Assembly: GCA_964023275.1 (NCBI GenBank)
Contig: OZ029919.1
Coordinates: forward strand, 32,829,561-32,893,560
Length of the DNA: 64,000 nt
Direction of reading: 5' to 3'
DNA from: Norana najaformis
Taxonomy: Eukaryota > Annelida > Clitellata > Crassiclitellata > Hormogastridae
Part shown: piece after piece, positions 24,101-38,300 of the stretch
How positions within the stretch are numbered: the first letter of the stretch is position 1
Layout of the letters: every line of letters starts with the position of its first letter
Translations under genes and position numbers: made by a program
Notes under the pieces: generated by a model
What the model saw: only the letters and a program-made list of their open reading frames with translations
Databases searched by the model: none
Told to the model about the DNA's origin: nothing

Positions 24101-27100
24101 GTGATAGGCAGGAAGGGTTCAGTTTGGCATTGTGCTTTGCCACACTAGTGATGTTACAGTCGTGTGAATAAGTGGATGGTTTAGCAGTAAGTAAAATAGG
24201 TAGCCAGAATTTGCAACTGACAGATGTAAAGGCATTAGTTTGCAGTGGATTTAAGGAGGCACACGTATTGGCCTTTGAATTTGCATACAGTTTGACAGTG
24301 CCATCAATGCAAATTGAACGTGATGAGTGGGGATTCAAACCCAAGTTGAGTGAATTATGGAAAGAAGTGGTTGACAGAAAACGCTTCTAGCTCTCGTGGA
24401 CACATCTGATTCCTTGCTGTGCTCACAGTTTGTTTGGGCGAAAAACTAGTTGCATAGGTAACTATTTTGGAAGATGTCTATCTGGCAACGCATCATCATC
24501 AACCACTCTCTTCCTGGTGCCAAATTAGATGTATCACAAATGCCTTTGTAATGCTGGCATGGTTTATTTTTGTCAAATAAAGGAAACTAGCCTACCAGCA
24601 GACATTTGTGATGAGTTGTTCTCATCCTGTTGCTGATGTATGTATGCATCTGGGTTTGCTCACTGCTTCTCTGATCTGAGTCGTCGTAAAAATGAGTTGG
24701 GTGGACTGGAATGGAGAGAGCTGCGGGGTTGAACAGTGGGGGTTTTCTGGCCGGCTGTTAAGCTGAGAAAATGAGTTGCCTGTAGACAAGAGAGTGGGTG
24801 GAGAAGGTCATAAATGTTAGACATCCTGGCACAGAAAATGGGCGTGGAAGAGCTCAAATGACCTGGCATTAGAAACTGATTTGTCTCCCAGATGATAGAG
24901 ATGTTGGGGTTGGCAGCTTTCTTAAAGTCTGACTAATTTGGAAGTTTGGAAGAGAACTTGGCAGGAAAATTCTGTTGAATGGCTCATACTTTATAAGGGA
25001 TTTGGATTTTGTCCATCATAACCTGTGCATGGGTGGTTGAGCAGTAGGGGGTTTTCCACCTTGACCTGTTCGTGGGTGGTGTGCTGATCATGCATTTATG
25101 CATGTGTGTATAAGAGTGAATAAGTAAGTAGACTTTATTTGCTTCTGACAGGCTCACATGGATAACAGATGTATTTTCAGATACTAATCCAGTTGGTCCA
25201 GTTTTGCAAACAATAAGAGCTCAAAAAAGACAAGCTGAAGAGGACTGAAAACATTTGAACAAAGGCAATGAATTTCATTTGTCCCAGGATACATTAACAT
25301 ATGTATGTACACATGTAAGGTATTCATTTATACATACCTTATGTATGTATGTAATGCATACTTATGTGTTGTGTGTGTGATACTATGTTTGTAAGTATCT
25401 GAACTTTTATGAAGGGCTGTTCAGTGCGGGCAGTTAATATATGGACAGAGCACGTATATATACATATATATGTATATATATGTATATATATATATATATA
25501 TTGCTAAATACAGGGGGATGGGCGGTAACTTGTGATTTCGGTATTTCAGAGAACTGGCAGGATGTTCCTGTTCCGTGTAAATTCAATCTGTGTTGTGTAT
25601 GACTTGCTGTATGCCGTATGGCAGACATTAAAGAATAGTGCAGACACTAAACCTTAGAGGAAGAACAATAGTTACATTAGAGAGAACATTAAACCACAGA
25701 GGGAGCATTAAACCGAAGAGGCCATTAAAGAGAGCATTAAACTGTAAAAGGAGCATTAAACCTTGTAAAGATCATGTTCAAAATTGAAAAGGATATTGCG
25801 CGTGATGGCAGTTGGGCTTTTGGAAAATTACATTTGCATGGCCTTTATAGTGCCGCTATATAAATTTATGTAAAAATGATTCTTATTGTTTTTATTCAAG
25901 GTAGTAATGGCCCTTCTGGACTAGAAAACTTCTAATATTATTGAGAGTATTAATCCGGGTGTAAAGGTTGGGTTCTCGTGAAGCTGATAGCATTTCGTTG
26001 ATGGGCTGTATCTTATTCATTCATACATACATAGATACATATATGTAAGTACAGACATGCACTGCCACCCCGCAGCGTCCATTTACCCAATAGGACAACG
26101 TACTTAATTTCTATAGAGTGGGAAGGGTTACTTCCTTATCCCCGCCCCTTCGCCTGCGGAAAACCCCGTGAAGGGCGATTGTTCCGAGCTGTTAGCCGAC
26201 CGTGACATCTGCAAGGCGCAGTTTATGAAGTTGTCCTTAAGCTGATGAAGTCTTGAATGAGGGCGTGAAGTAGTCCGCCAGTCTACAAGCAGAGGGCGCC
26301 ATAATACGTGTGATGCATATAATACATGATAACAGAATTTAAGGGTGTGAAGCAGTTACTCCCGATGAGCTTTTCATACACTTTCATGCTCCAGTATCAT
26401 TAATCACCCTTCAGCTGACAACCACTCCCACTAAAGACATTCTTCCGGTGCCGAATCCAGGCGACTTTGGCTTACCCTTAGAAGTATGCCTACTCGCTTG
26501 ATGCAGTATTTGACTGAACTTTGTTATTATTTACTAGCCTGTGGATTTAACTGTTCAAGTGAAAAGAGCTGAAGCGTCATCGAACGTGCATATTGCAGTT
26601 TTACTTTTTGTTAATGCTTCCATTAAAGCATGCATTTCAGCGGCAGTGAGCAATTCTACCAGGAACAGTAACATGACACGATAATAACAATAAGCAATCT
26701 CGGCTCTTTTGTATTGGTGTCCTTGTGTTAGTGGTTTGTTGGAGGGCACGAAGCGTTTCAGTGTTCCTGGCCTGTGCGTTCATTTAGGCGAAATAGATGA
26801 TAATGATTGATTACTGATGATTGATGGTGATAATGACGACGACGATGATAATGACGACGACGATGATGACGAGTTCTCTGCTCGAAGGCAGGTCCTATGG
26901 CTTTATGCCACCCCGGATGAGTGAGGTGGTTTCCCGTTGCCTTCCTCGCAGACAGTTGTGTGTGAGCAACTTGGCCAAGGTCGCTATGCAGTGGCTTGAG
27001 GCAGATTCGAACCCGCGACCCTCTGGTTACGAGGCACCGACCATACCACTACGCCATCCGCGTCCCTTACCGCGAATTAGCGTGACTGCATATTTACCAA

Positions 27101-30100
27101 TCAAACAAATGCCTCATCTGAAGACAAAGCCTTCTGTTGTCCACTGTCGTTCTCTTCCGTCGAAGAGCCGCAGCGGGAGACGAATGCGGATGGAATGGAC
27201 GCACGCAGCGAACTCCGCCCCTGCCTTTAGTCCGGTAGTGCCAGTCCCAAGCCTGGATAAAGGAGGAGGGCGACGTCAACGGCCTTTGATGCCGTAAGAT
27301 GTCGTTAAGCACTGGAACCACTACTACGCGTGCAGCTCCACGCAAATGCAGACTTGACCGACACAAACGATCTCGGGGAGGAAAATTTTAAGCGGGGTAC
27401 CAGCCGGTCATCTGTGAGGTCTTGAAATCTATCTCTTGTCCTGGCTAATTAGGTTAGAGGATAGAGAAGACGAGACTGAAGAGAAGTAGAAGGAAGAGAG
27501 TATTCTATTCCATTTATTATGGAACTGCTCCTCGGCCGAGTTTCCATGGCAGTTGGACGCAGCTCACGTCGATAATAATTGCGACCGAATTTGTGCTCAG
27601 TCGACTGGGCCTCGATGGAAGAAATTAGTTTTTCCATTAACGGTAAATTGTCTGAAAGAGGCGAATGTAGGCGCATTGATGGTTAGGAAGCAGAGATTTT
27701 GTTCTGGAGGTATTTTGCTAATTCATAGCACTTGAGATATTTGGATTATATAATCTCTTTACAGTTTTGACTCATTGCATGTTTGCTTATCTGTGAGCTG
27801 TATTTTAGCTCTTGATATCTCGTCAGATTTACTGGGGATCCAGAATTGTATGTAACCAATGGCCCTGGTATGCCTGTATGAATTTATGTAAGTTATGCAT
27901 TTGTAACATGCCATATGTATGTATGTATGTATGTGTGCCTGTGTGTTTGTATGAATGAATTTATGTACGTATTTATGTGTGTTTGTGTGTATGTGCCGAA
28001 ATATGGTATTGTGCCTTTTTTAGAACCCCCAAAGGCGCTATACAAAATGGATATTTGCTTGGACATTTTCTGGTCCACTAACGTGTGTCATGTATGAAAA
28101 CAGTGGTGGAACATTGTGTTGAGTTTTGTATTTGCTTGGTGGTCATGGGACTTTGTTTGCTGATAGCGACATATTGGGCACTGAATAAAGGAATCCAGTA
28201 TTGGGCTTTGGAGAAAGGAAATATTATTGGGCTTAGGATAAAGGATTTCCAAACATAGGGCTTGCAGAAGGGAATTGTTGACTGAGCTTTGAATGGAAAT
28301 TATTCAAGTGCTTTTGCATCCGGAATCATCTAGATTAGAAATAGTTCCATATTAAGCATTTAATGTGTTTCCTGTGTATGTATGTACATGGGCATATGTA
28401 TGTATGAATGTATGTATGAATATATGTATGAATGTATGTGTGAATATATGTATCTGTGAAGGTATGTATGGATGTATGTGTGTGTTACATGCATGTATGT
28501 ATGAATGTATGTATGTGTATGTGTACGTGCGTGTGCTTGTACAGCAGTATGTATGTATGTGTGTACATGTGTGTACATTTTTGTGGTGTGGCTATTTTGA
28601 GCCTTAGTCATAGTCACCTCATTGATAAGCTAAATTCTTCAACGGTGTAGTAGGTGGCGCCACCCCGCAGAGTCCATTCACAGAACAGGACAACCTATTT
28701 AATCTCTACAGGGTGGGAGGAGGCACTTCCTTATCCGCCCCGCCCCTTCGCCTGCGGGAAAACCCCGTGAAGGGTGATTGTTCCGAGCTGTTAGCCGACC
28801 GTGACATCTGCAAAGCCCAGTTTATGAAGTTGTCCTTAAGCTGATGAAGTCTTGAATGAGGGCGTGAAGTAGTCGGCCAGTCTACAAGCAGAGGGCGCCA
28901 TAATACGTGTGATACATAATACATAATAAAAGAATTTAAGGGTGAGAAGCAGTTACTCTCAATGAGCTGTTCATACACTTTCATGCTCCAATATCATTAA
29001 TCACCCTTCAGCTGACACTCTTACCCTTAGTAGTATGCCTACTCGCTTGATGCAGTATCTGACTGAACTTTGAACTTTTGCAGGCGTGATTCTAAAGCTG
29101 GGATGCGGATAGGGTGAATAAACCACCTTTATGGACACAGTTACAGTTTAGTTCAGAAGTTAACTGTTTTTATTTTTTTTAGTTTTAGTTTTTATTCAGA
29201 TTTTATTGTTTTGCTTTACGTTGTATCAAGTACACTAACCTGTTGTTGCCGCTGAAGTTCCTCAGACTGAAGAAGGAAGATACTGGAGATAGAAACAAAT
29301 GGAAGAGAAGTATCCGTACGGCTGACCACTCCCAGAGAATGGAGTAATTCCAAAGAGAGAGAGAGAGAGGGAGAGAGAGAGACTATGTTTACTGTTCAAC
29401 GTTTGACTGATTTTGTTGAGACAGGATAAAGGTTTTATTGTCATCACGTGACAGTGATTTATTTAGTGATTATATTTTTATTATTACGTTCTTTGTAGCC
29501 GAGATTTAATTACTATGCTGCTAAGTTATGTCATTCATTTTATTCCAAACTGATGACGCATTTACAGTCTGGTATGTTCACTTTCTTGTGTAGAAGTTGT
29601 TTGGCCATTTTTCCAATATTACTCCATTGTTTTAGAAATGTTGTTTTAAATATAAATACAGAGTTTGCTGGTTTTTCTATCAGTATTGTTCCAGTTTTCA
29701 GCACTGTTTTTTCAGTGCTGCTCCACTGTTTTTGGAACACATTGAATAACTGTCCTCACCAATTTTTTCTTTTTTTTACAATTACCTGATCACTAAAGAT
29801 AAACAAAATGGCCGTTGATCAAACAGACGCCTGTTGTGCTTCTTGCTTCCTTTTGTTTACAACGGCTACATGTGACAAATGAGAAAACTGATTAAATGGA
29901 TTATGCCAATAAATTACAGAATACTGATGTGTGGCCAATGAGAAACAAATAATGATGAAGTGGAAACGGGTTAATGAAAATACGAGGCTACGGTTTTTTA
30001 AATCTACCATTTTAAGAGGAGTCCTCTTCTAGAACAGTTGAGTCTTCTGACTGTTTTATTGGGCTCTTCCGAAAGAAGAGGGTGTGAACCCTTCTGAAAT

Positions 30101-32269
30101 CAAGTCAGAATAGGATTTCAGAAGAGAAAGCATCTTAAATTTATTTACATTTTATACAAAACAAAATTAGAAGTAACCTTCATAAATCTCATCAGAAAAT
30201 TGGTTAAAATTATTACACGGCAGCTATTGTTGCAAGTAGCAGTGATTGACAGAATGATAACCAATAATAAATAAATAATCCACAAATGTAGTTCTCCATG
30301 CTGAATGTCAGGTGACCCAGTTTCATACTCTCGAACCAAAGTTTCTATTGGCTGGAGTTGTCTTGACTAAGCTCTTCTAAATCTGGAAGATATTTGCTTG
30401 GATTCAGAAGAGGCCCAGAAATGTAGCCAAATGATGGTCGCTTTCTATGGTGGTTTGAGAATTTTTAAATTCTTTAACTTTGTCTGCAAAATGCTGATGA
30501 ATTCTAAGCCAAGAATGCTGCTGATGATAGTAATCTTCTGTTTGTCTGGATAGAAATTACTGAATATTTTAGACTTCTGTGTATTGAACACTTACTAATA
30601 GTAAATGTAAATGTTTTCCTATAACGACCGCTTGATCTCGACCCTGCTCATTTTTCAATGAATTAATCCGGTGAGATCCTTCACCACCGCTGCCCGTTTG
30701 AATGGGCACCGCGTCATTCAAGGTCCCCGTGTACGGACCATGCTAGCCCGAGATTTAAATCGGTGATAGTGTCCGAGTTAGACACATTGAAAGTCACCAG
30801 ATTAAGTGAGATTAGATTAGGTACGCCGTCCAGTTGATGGTATAATACAGGGCTTCATGTTTGGCTTTGCGAGGGCTGTTTGGCCAGCGTTGACGGCTAA
30901 GAATGCCCACCAGTCTGGCACCTTTGTTTAAGGACATTTTATATAGCAGTGGAGGCATTGATCCCTGGAGAGTGATTTATACAGATGAAGTCTTTTCCAG
31001 GGGAAGGAGGTAGCGGCTGACTTCAGTTGTTTTCCTCATATTTCAAGATTTCTATATGAGCAGCTCCCCCAGCTGAGGGGAGTACATATACTGTATTCTG
31101 TTGATGATATGATGAAGGATGATGAAGGGGTAAGAGAGAGTGCTGACCACATATTTTTATCTGCTGAGGCTAAGAAAATGAGGTCGTTAACTTGTCATAC
31201 ATGAGGCTGCCTCTTTCAGTTAGCTCAAGCGACTGATCTTTTTATCTTCATTAATCACTGAAGATCATAAATCGTGATCGTAAACTCTACACTCCTCTTC
31301 TGCAGATCCTATCCTGCTTCCTCTTCTGTCCCTTATATATCCTGAAGATCCAGTTCCAAACACCATCCACCATAGCCGTATGACTGCCTGCCTGACTCTT
31401 GGATCTTGACCTGGAACCGAACCCTACTTGCCTATCGGTTTTGTTTTGACTGAGCGCCAGCGAATAAGCTGTTTCTCGCAATTTACTTTCCCTTGGGCAC
31501 TGTAGAAATCTTATGATTAGGATTACTTACAGCTAAGTTATGGAAAAGAGCTTATTTCAAAACAAACCTGAAGGGTCAGATTCGGTTTCAGAACAAGATC
31601 GAAGGATCAGGCTGGCAGGCAGTATGAGTACCTTAGCCTCACTATTGAAGCTTGTTGTTCTAGGCTTTGGTTCTTTTTCAAAAGAGAGTAATTACTGTGA
31701 ACAGGGGTTATTTATTGAAGTTTTGAGCAAGGACTTTCAGTTTTGGATCTGAGATGTGGTGTAGTCAGATATGGAAATGAATATCTCCGGTTAATTACAG
31801 TTGTTGAAAGGAATCAAATGTTTCTGTTTTCTCTTCTACTCGTTCAGACAGCAGACGGCCAACAAAAACAGTTCTTGTTTTGTTTTCCCAATGTGTTGCA
31901 TTGAGCTTAGATTCTCAGGTAAAAGGCTGCATTTTTGGGGCCTCTTCTGAATTCCAAAGAGGTGTGCAAATCATTGTCTTAAATTTTTGGTTATTTTGAG
32001 CATCAACCCCAAAAACTGTAAGTCTAGGGGCCATTTCTTTGGCATGACCACTTCTAGTATTTGGTAAATTTTTAGCATTAAACCCAAAAACTACCCGTAA
32101 AAGTATGAGTCTTCCAGCCATTCCTTTGGCATTATCTTGCATTATCAGGTGTGTTGGCTTTGCGGTCTGTGGCCCTGACCGTGTTATATCAGAATTCAGG
32201 TTATTACAAAGCATGTTTTCACGGGTCTCTGGTGTATATTTGTATGGATGTACAACTGTTGTGTGTACG

Positions 32270-32342
<73 letters not shown>

Positions 32343-35300
32343 GTAATTATGAGTGTATGTGTTGATTTATCAAGGCAGTTAATATAGCCCCTTTAAACAA
32401 CATGTTTTTCACAGACTGTTTATCACAGAACTGTTTCTGTAAACCGGCTCAACTGGCTCTTCAAACCAACTTCAAACTCCTTACCTGATCATTTATTAAG
32501 AGAAGCCTTAATTACGACTGGTCACTGGTCGCTTGTTCCAATGACAACTTCATGGAGTGGTCCCAGTGGCTCAAACACCCTTAATAAAACCTGAAAAGAG
32601 ACGGTGTAGTTGCCTAATAAAAGTAGCCATTGGTCAGACGAGGAGCTGTTTACTGAAACCAATCTCTTTCTAAGACAAGCCAGCAGACCAGAGTCAAACA
32701 TGATGGTACTTGTGTGATGCAACCTGTAGTATTTATAAATGTATCATCATAAGAAATCAGTGTTTTCAAGTTTTTTTGTTGTGCTGTTTTTAGGGGTATT
32801 GTGGCTATTTCAATGCGCTTACCTTCAGCATTACTTTTGCTTAAGAAGAATTTGAGGAGAATTTGCCATTTGAAAATTGTTTAGTTATGCTGAAGTTGGT
32901 TCTGTGTTTGCCAACAGACCTCGTAAACCCAAGGGAAAATGGTGGATGCCAGCAGAGATGGTCCATTTCAGAACAATGTTTTTTGGCTTTTTTCCCAATC
33001 ATGACGAGTCTTTTCTATTCAGGGATTTAAAAAACTAATAATATAATTATTAACAAAACTTAGCCACACACACATCTGGAAAGATTAATCGTTCTGGAGC
33101 TGCACTCTTCTGCAATGGGGTAATTTTCCCACCCACTGCATCTGGATTTTATTTTTGAGCTTTAAATATAAAATAATAATAACCTATTAACAGCTTATAC
33201 AATATTTTGTGTTACTAAGGATGACATATACTTCAAACAAAAAAATAATTTTATTAAGAACTACTTTATCTAATAAATAATAATGATAATAACTAATTAA
33301 CAGCTAGTAACATAATTTTGTGTTACTAAGGATTACATATACTTCAAAGAAAAAACAATTATAATTAAGAACTGCTTTATCTAATAAATAATAAAATAAT
33401 AATAACGATAAAAATAATAATACTGGAATGATTATATTTGTAGGCAGCCTGGTGGGGTATGTTCCAGTATCGGCTTCACTTTCCTGTGTTGATGGAACAG
33501 TTGCATGTCTGGATGATTCCGTGTGCTACAGCGATGCAGACCGATGCGATAACATTCCCGACTGCGATGACGGAAGCGACGAAAGAAACTGCACCAAGTC
33601 TTGTGGGGACGATGAGTTTTACTGCGCAGTGGATGACGAATGTTTTTCCCTTATGTACAAATGCGATGGGGATTCCGACTGCTCCGACGGTTCCGATGAA
33701 CTGGACTGTATGCAGTCTAATCTTATCTAATCTAATAAGATTTATCGGCAATGGTATTCTTATTTCTTTGAAAATTGTGAAGAGAATACAGACCACTCGG
33801 CCTCGTAGGCCGAGGCTAAGAAAAAGAAGTTGCTAACAGTTCGTCGTTCATACTAGTGGATGGCTTCCTCGCGGGATTAGTTCAGTTGTGGTCGTAAACT
33901 CGAGATTTCTACAACGCCCAATGAAAGCTAAGTCACAGGACGCAGCTTATTCACAGGTGCTCAGTCAAAACAAAATCGATAGGCAGAGAGGGTTTAGTTC
34001 CAAGTCGAGATCCAAGAGTCAGACGGGCAGTCAGACGGTTATGGTGAGTGGTGTTTGGAATTGGAATTGCTCAAGGGCGTCTTCTTTTCTTTGTAAAACA
34101 CAATTGAGACATCAAGGGCCAAGTAAGCATTCTGTTTAGCTGTATGGTATTTTCACTGATGTTTCTGGGAGGCTCTTAGACAGTAGTTTGTAAATGCACG
34201 GCGATTTGTAAGCAGTGTAACTGTAATTGTATTCAGAAATTTGTTCACCTGTTCAAGAGAGACTAATCGGAGGCACTGTCTGCACTAGGTTTAACGACAT
34301 TAAATGCGATTGAGAACAGAACATTGTGGACTGACCTTCTGGATGTTGACCTCTATGCATCTTTGCTTTGATACCTTGTGCATTAGACACCGGCACATTA
34401 GAAGTTACTAATTATTATAATATTTTATTATTACCTTACAGACTCTGATCGTGTGGATGTTTTCAGGTGACAACGTGACGTGTAGTCTTGAAGGCGAGTT
34501 CATGTGCGTCTCGGACAAGAAATGCATCGTGGGATCGCTGAGATGCGACGGAGTCGCTCACTGTCACGACAGCTCCGACGAAAATGACTGCGTGGAAGCT
34601 ACTGAAAGCGATCCAGGTAGGCATAAACAAAGGTAAAGGTAATAGAGGTAACACTCCGATATGCAGCCCTATCCTACAGAAAGGTAATAGAGGTAGCACA
34701 GTGATATGCAGCCCTACCCTGTAGAAAGGTAATAGCGGTAACACACCAGTGTGCAGCCCTACCCTGTAGGAAGGTAACAGAGGTAACACACCGATGTGCA
34801 GCCATACCCTATGGAAAGGTAATAGAGGTAATACACCGATATGCAGCAGTACCCTATTGAAAGGTAGTAAAGGTAACGCAACGATATGCATCCCTGCCCT
34901 ATAGAAAGGTAATAGAGGTAACACACTGATGTGCAGCCCTACCCTATAGCAAGGTAATAGAGGTAATGCAGTGATATGCAGCCCTACTCTATGGCAAGGT
35001 AATAGAGGTAACACACTGATGTGCAGCCCTACTCCATAGAGAGGTAATAGAGGTAACACACCAATGTGTAGCCCTACCCTATAGAAAGGTAATAGAGTTA
35101 ACACAGCGATATGCAGCCCCTACCGTATAGAAACTTCCCTAAGTGTGATCCACATCACATTGCCCAGATTACCAATCAATGTCTTGTATATTGTGATAGC
35201 AGAAGTCATTTGATTAGATTAGATTAGAATTGTCACAAAATTCGCACATGTTTCGAGCTCTGTGTGACATGCACCACACACTGGCTTCCACTCAAGAAGA

Positions 35301-38300
35301 CGATTACATGCAAAGATCCTCCTCGTGGGGTCGGCCTTGATAGTTGGTGCGGCATCTTCTGGATACTACATCAGAGAGCTGTGCACTCCTATGTCGAGCC
35401 AGGCAGTTCGATTGATTTCTGCAACACCTGTGGACCTTCTGGTCCCGCCACACAAACACATCTTGCTTTTTGGTACACTGTACCCCTCTCTGAACAATCG
35501 CCCTCTCTGAACAATCGCCCTCTCTGAACAATTGTCCACTGACTGACTGGCTATATGCTGTTGTGATTGCAGGGCCGAATCCATGCGATCCTGAACTGAC
35601 TCTTGATTGCAAGGGAGATCGAACAAACTGCATACCTTTGCGCAAGAGATGTGATGGTCACGAGGACTGTGCGAATGGCGAGGACGAGCTTGAATCCCTC
35701 TGCAGTTCAAATTCTTCAGGTATGCCGTTTAACCCCTTTACCGTGGAATAAATCTTTTCAAAGTCTTTCCACACGTGTATTTATTTTTAGGTATTCTTCA
35801 AAAATAATGCATGTGATTAAGGAAGACTGGTTTTTGTAATTATAATATTCCACAAGTCTTTCTTTGCTCTGAGAAACATAAAAGTCGACATATTATAATA
35901 TTTTTTTAAAGTAGGCCCATTAGTGCTCCTTATGAACACGCCTTACAGGTGTTCCTATAAATGCTAAGCATTGATTTCATCTCTTGACCACGCCAAAGGC
36001 GAACTGCTGTCGAACTGAACGGCTATCATCACTGTCATAATTTTCTAACACAGCAATGTTACTAGAACTAGAACTTAGTTTGCTATCATCATTATCATTG
36101 GACAAACTATCATAACTTTCAAACAGTAAATAACGTAGGCCCTATTTCTTTTATAGAAACCATGTTTCCGACCAGCCATTTTTAGTGTGAACTATATAAT
36201 TTTATTTAGTTGGTCCGCCCAGCATATGACCTAATTTATAATAATGTTATGGAAAACCGTTATTATAATCGTAAAACTCTATTATATTTTGCTATTAGGA
36301 CAAGTTTATTCGGGATACACGGTGAGTGAATAGATGCATATCATGCGGACGAGTTAACTCAGGGTTCACGGTAAAGGGGTTAAAGGAATGAAGTAAATAT
36401 GTGGTCAACTTGAAAATTACTAATTACAATTGTTACGCCTGTGAATAAGCTGGCTCCTGTGACTTAGCTTTCTTTGGGTGCTGTAAAAATCTTGAGTTTT
36501 ACGATTACGATTTACAGTTACAACATGGCATGTTATAAGGCTGTTCCAGCACTCCACTTTTATAATGAGAATAATCGTAGTAATCGTAATCTCAAGAACT
36601 TCTAAAGCGCTACTTAAAAGCTAAGCGCAGGGCACCAGCTTATTCATGAACGCAGTAGAATGGGTAACTAAATTTTTGCCACGTTTGGAGTTTGTTCTGT
36701 CATTTTGTTTGCAGAATCTCGATGTGCTGTTGATAATGGCGGCTGTTCCCACCATTGTGTTGAGAATATACATGGACATCACTGCATCTGTCCAGAGGGA
36801 TATGACCTTGGCTTTGACCACAAAACCTGCGAAGGTCAGATCCAATTTCAGACGCGATTCTTCTGGTTTTCTTACTTTGTACAATGTGTTTAGCTTTGTG
36901 TTGCATCGATGCTGGTTGTTCTGCTTTTCTAAAACGATGGCTTCTGAATGCGAGTAACTTGTTCTCTCAAGGGCTGTAAGTTAAGTTGACGGATATGCTA
37001 AGTTATGGACTGATCTTTTTTTGTAGTTGTAAAATGCCGCTGAAGGTTTCCTGATTTATTTTCGTAGGATCTAGACCTCCACTTGGCATTTTCTCTTATA
37101 CTCTTTCTCATCTTTTGTCTGTCTGTCTGTCTGTATGTCTCTATCTGTCCGTCTAACTGTTTCTTTGTCATGTCTTTTGTGTGTCTCTCTTGTCTGTCTT
37201 ATGTCTGTCTGTCTCTTTGTCTTGTCTGTGTATGTCATGTCCGTCTGTCTGTCTGTCTGTTGTCCAGTGTCGTATTTTCTGATTCCCATCTCTCTCTCTT
37301 CGGAGCTGCATGAGGTAAATCTGTTCACGTGGAACCAGTGGATGGGTTTGTTTACTAAATCTGTTCACGTGGAATCAGTGGATGGGTTTGTTTACTAATT
37401 CACCTTTGAGGAGTTTCTCTTGAAAAGGTGCTATATAAATGTGCAATTTTCGAACTACAAATTTCCAAGGAAAACTTTGAGAATGCTGTTTTTGGTAACG
37501 ATATTCTAACAAACTAACACTAAGTTTTGTTAATTAAGATGGCATGGCTGATACTAACCGAATGTATGAGTTTTACTAACAAACCAAGTTTACTGTGGAT
37601 AAGCATAGAATGATAAAATACATTTCGAGCTACTGTCAAAGCAGTTGAATGCAGTGTTTGCTGTTAATATGAAGTCTCCGGCAGCATCATTTTCGTTTGC
37701 TGCCAGCTGCAGAAATTGCCGCATAATATTAATTTTTACCAGTATTTGCAATTATCTGCTGAGATTTATGACGTCAGTTGTTCAGAATGTTATTTGTTTA
37801 TAACATGCAAACACATTTGAGCCTTGCCGTCATCTGAAATTGCTTCTGCCTTGATTTTAGCAGAGTTTGTGTCCTCTTCTGAAAGGGGAAGAGACCAGTA
37901 AAATGGTCAGAGGAGTCTACTGTTTTTAGAAGATGAAGCTTCTAAAACGGTAGATGCCTACACAAACGCAGCTTATACGCTGTGATGATGATGATGAGTT
38001 CTCTGCCCGAAGGCAGGTCCCTTGACTTTATGCCACCTGGGATGAGATTACTGAGGTGTTTTCCTGTTGCCTTGCTCACAGACAATTGTGGTTGAGCAAC
38101 TGGTCCAAGGTCGCTACGCAGTGGCTTCAGGCACATTCGAACCCATGACCCTCCATTTGCGAGGCACAGACCATACCACTACACCACCCACGTTCCACAT
38201 TATATATGTATGAAAATAAAAGAGGTTGCTGGTGTGGGTAGTGTTGTTGTTCAATCTGCATGCATTGGACAATGTTGCATTTTCAGACATTGATGAATGT

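Noticed and set aside
27094-27366. 90-codon minus-strand open frame beside a SINE-D copy
   Set aside because: Partly SINE flank, no start context or domain; probably repeat-derived.
34463-35104. 213-codon minus-strand open frame with 15-residue repeats
   Set aside because: It is the 45-bp minisatellite read in a frame that happens to lack stops, opposite a supported LDLa exon.
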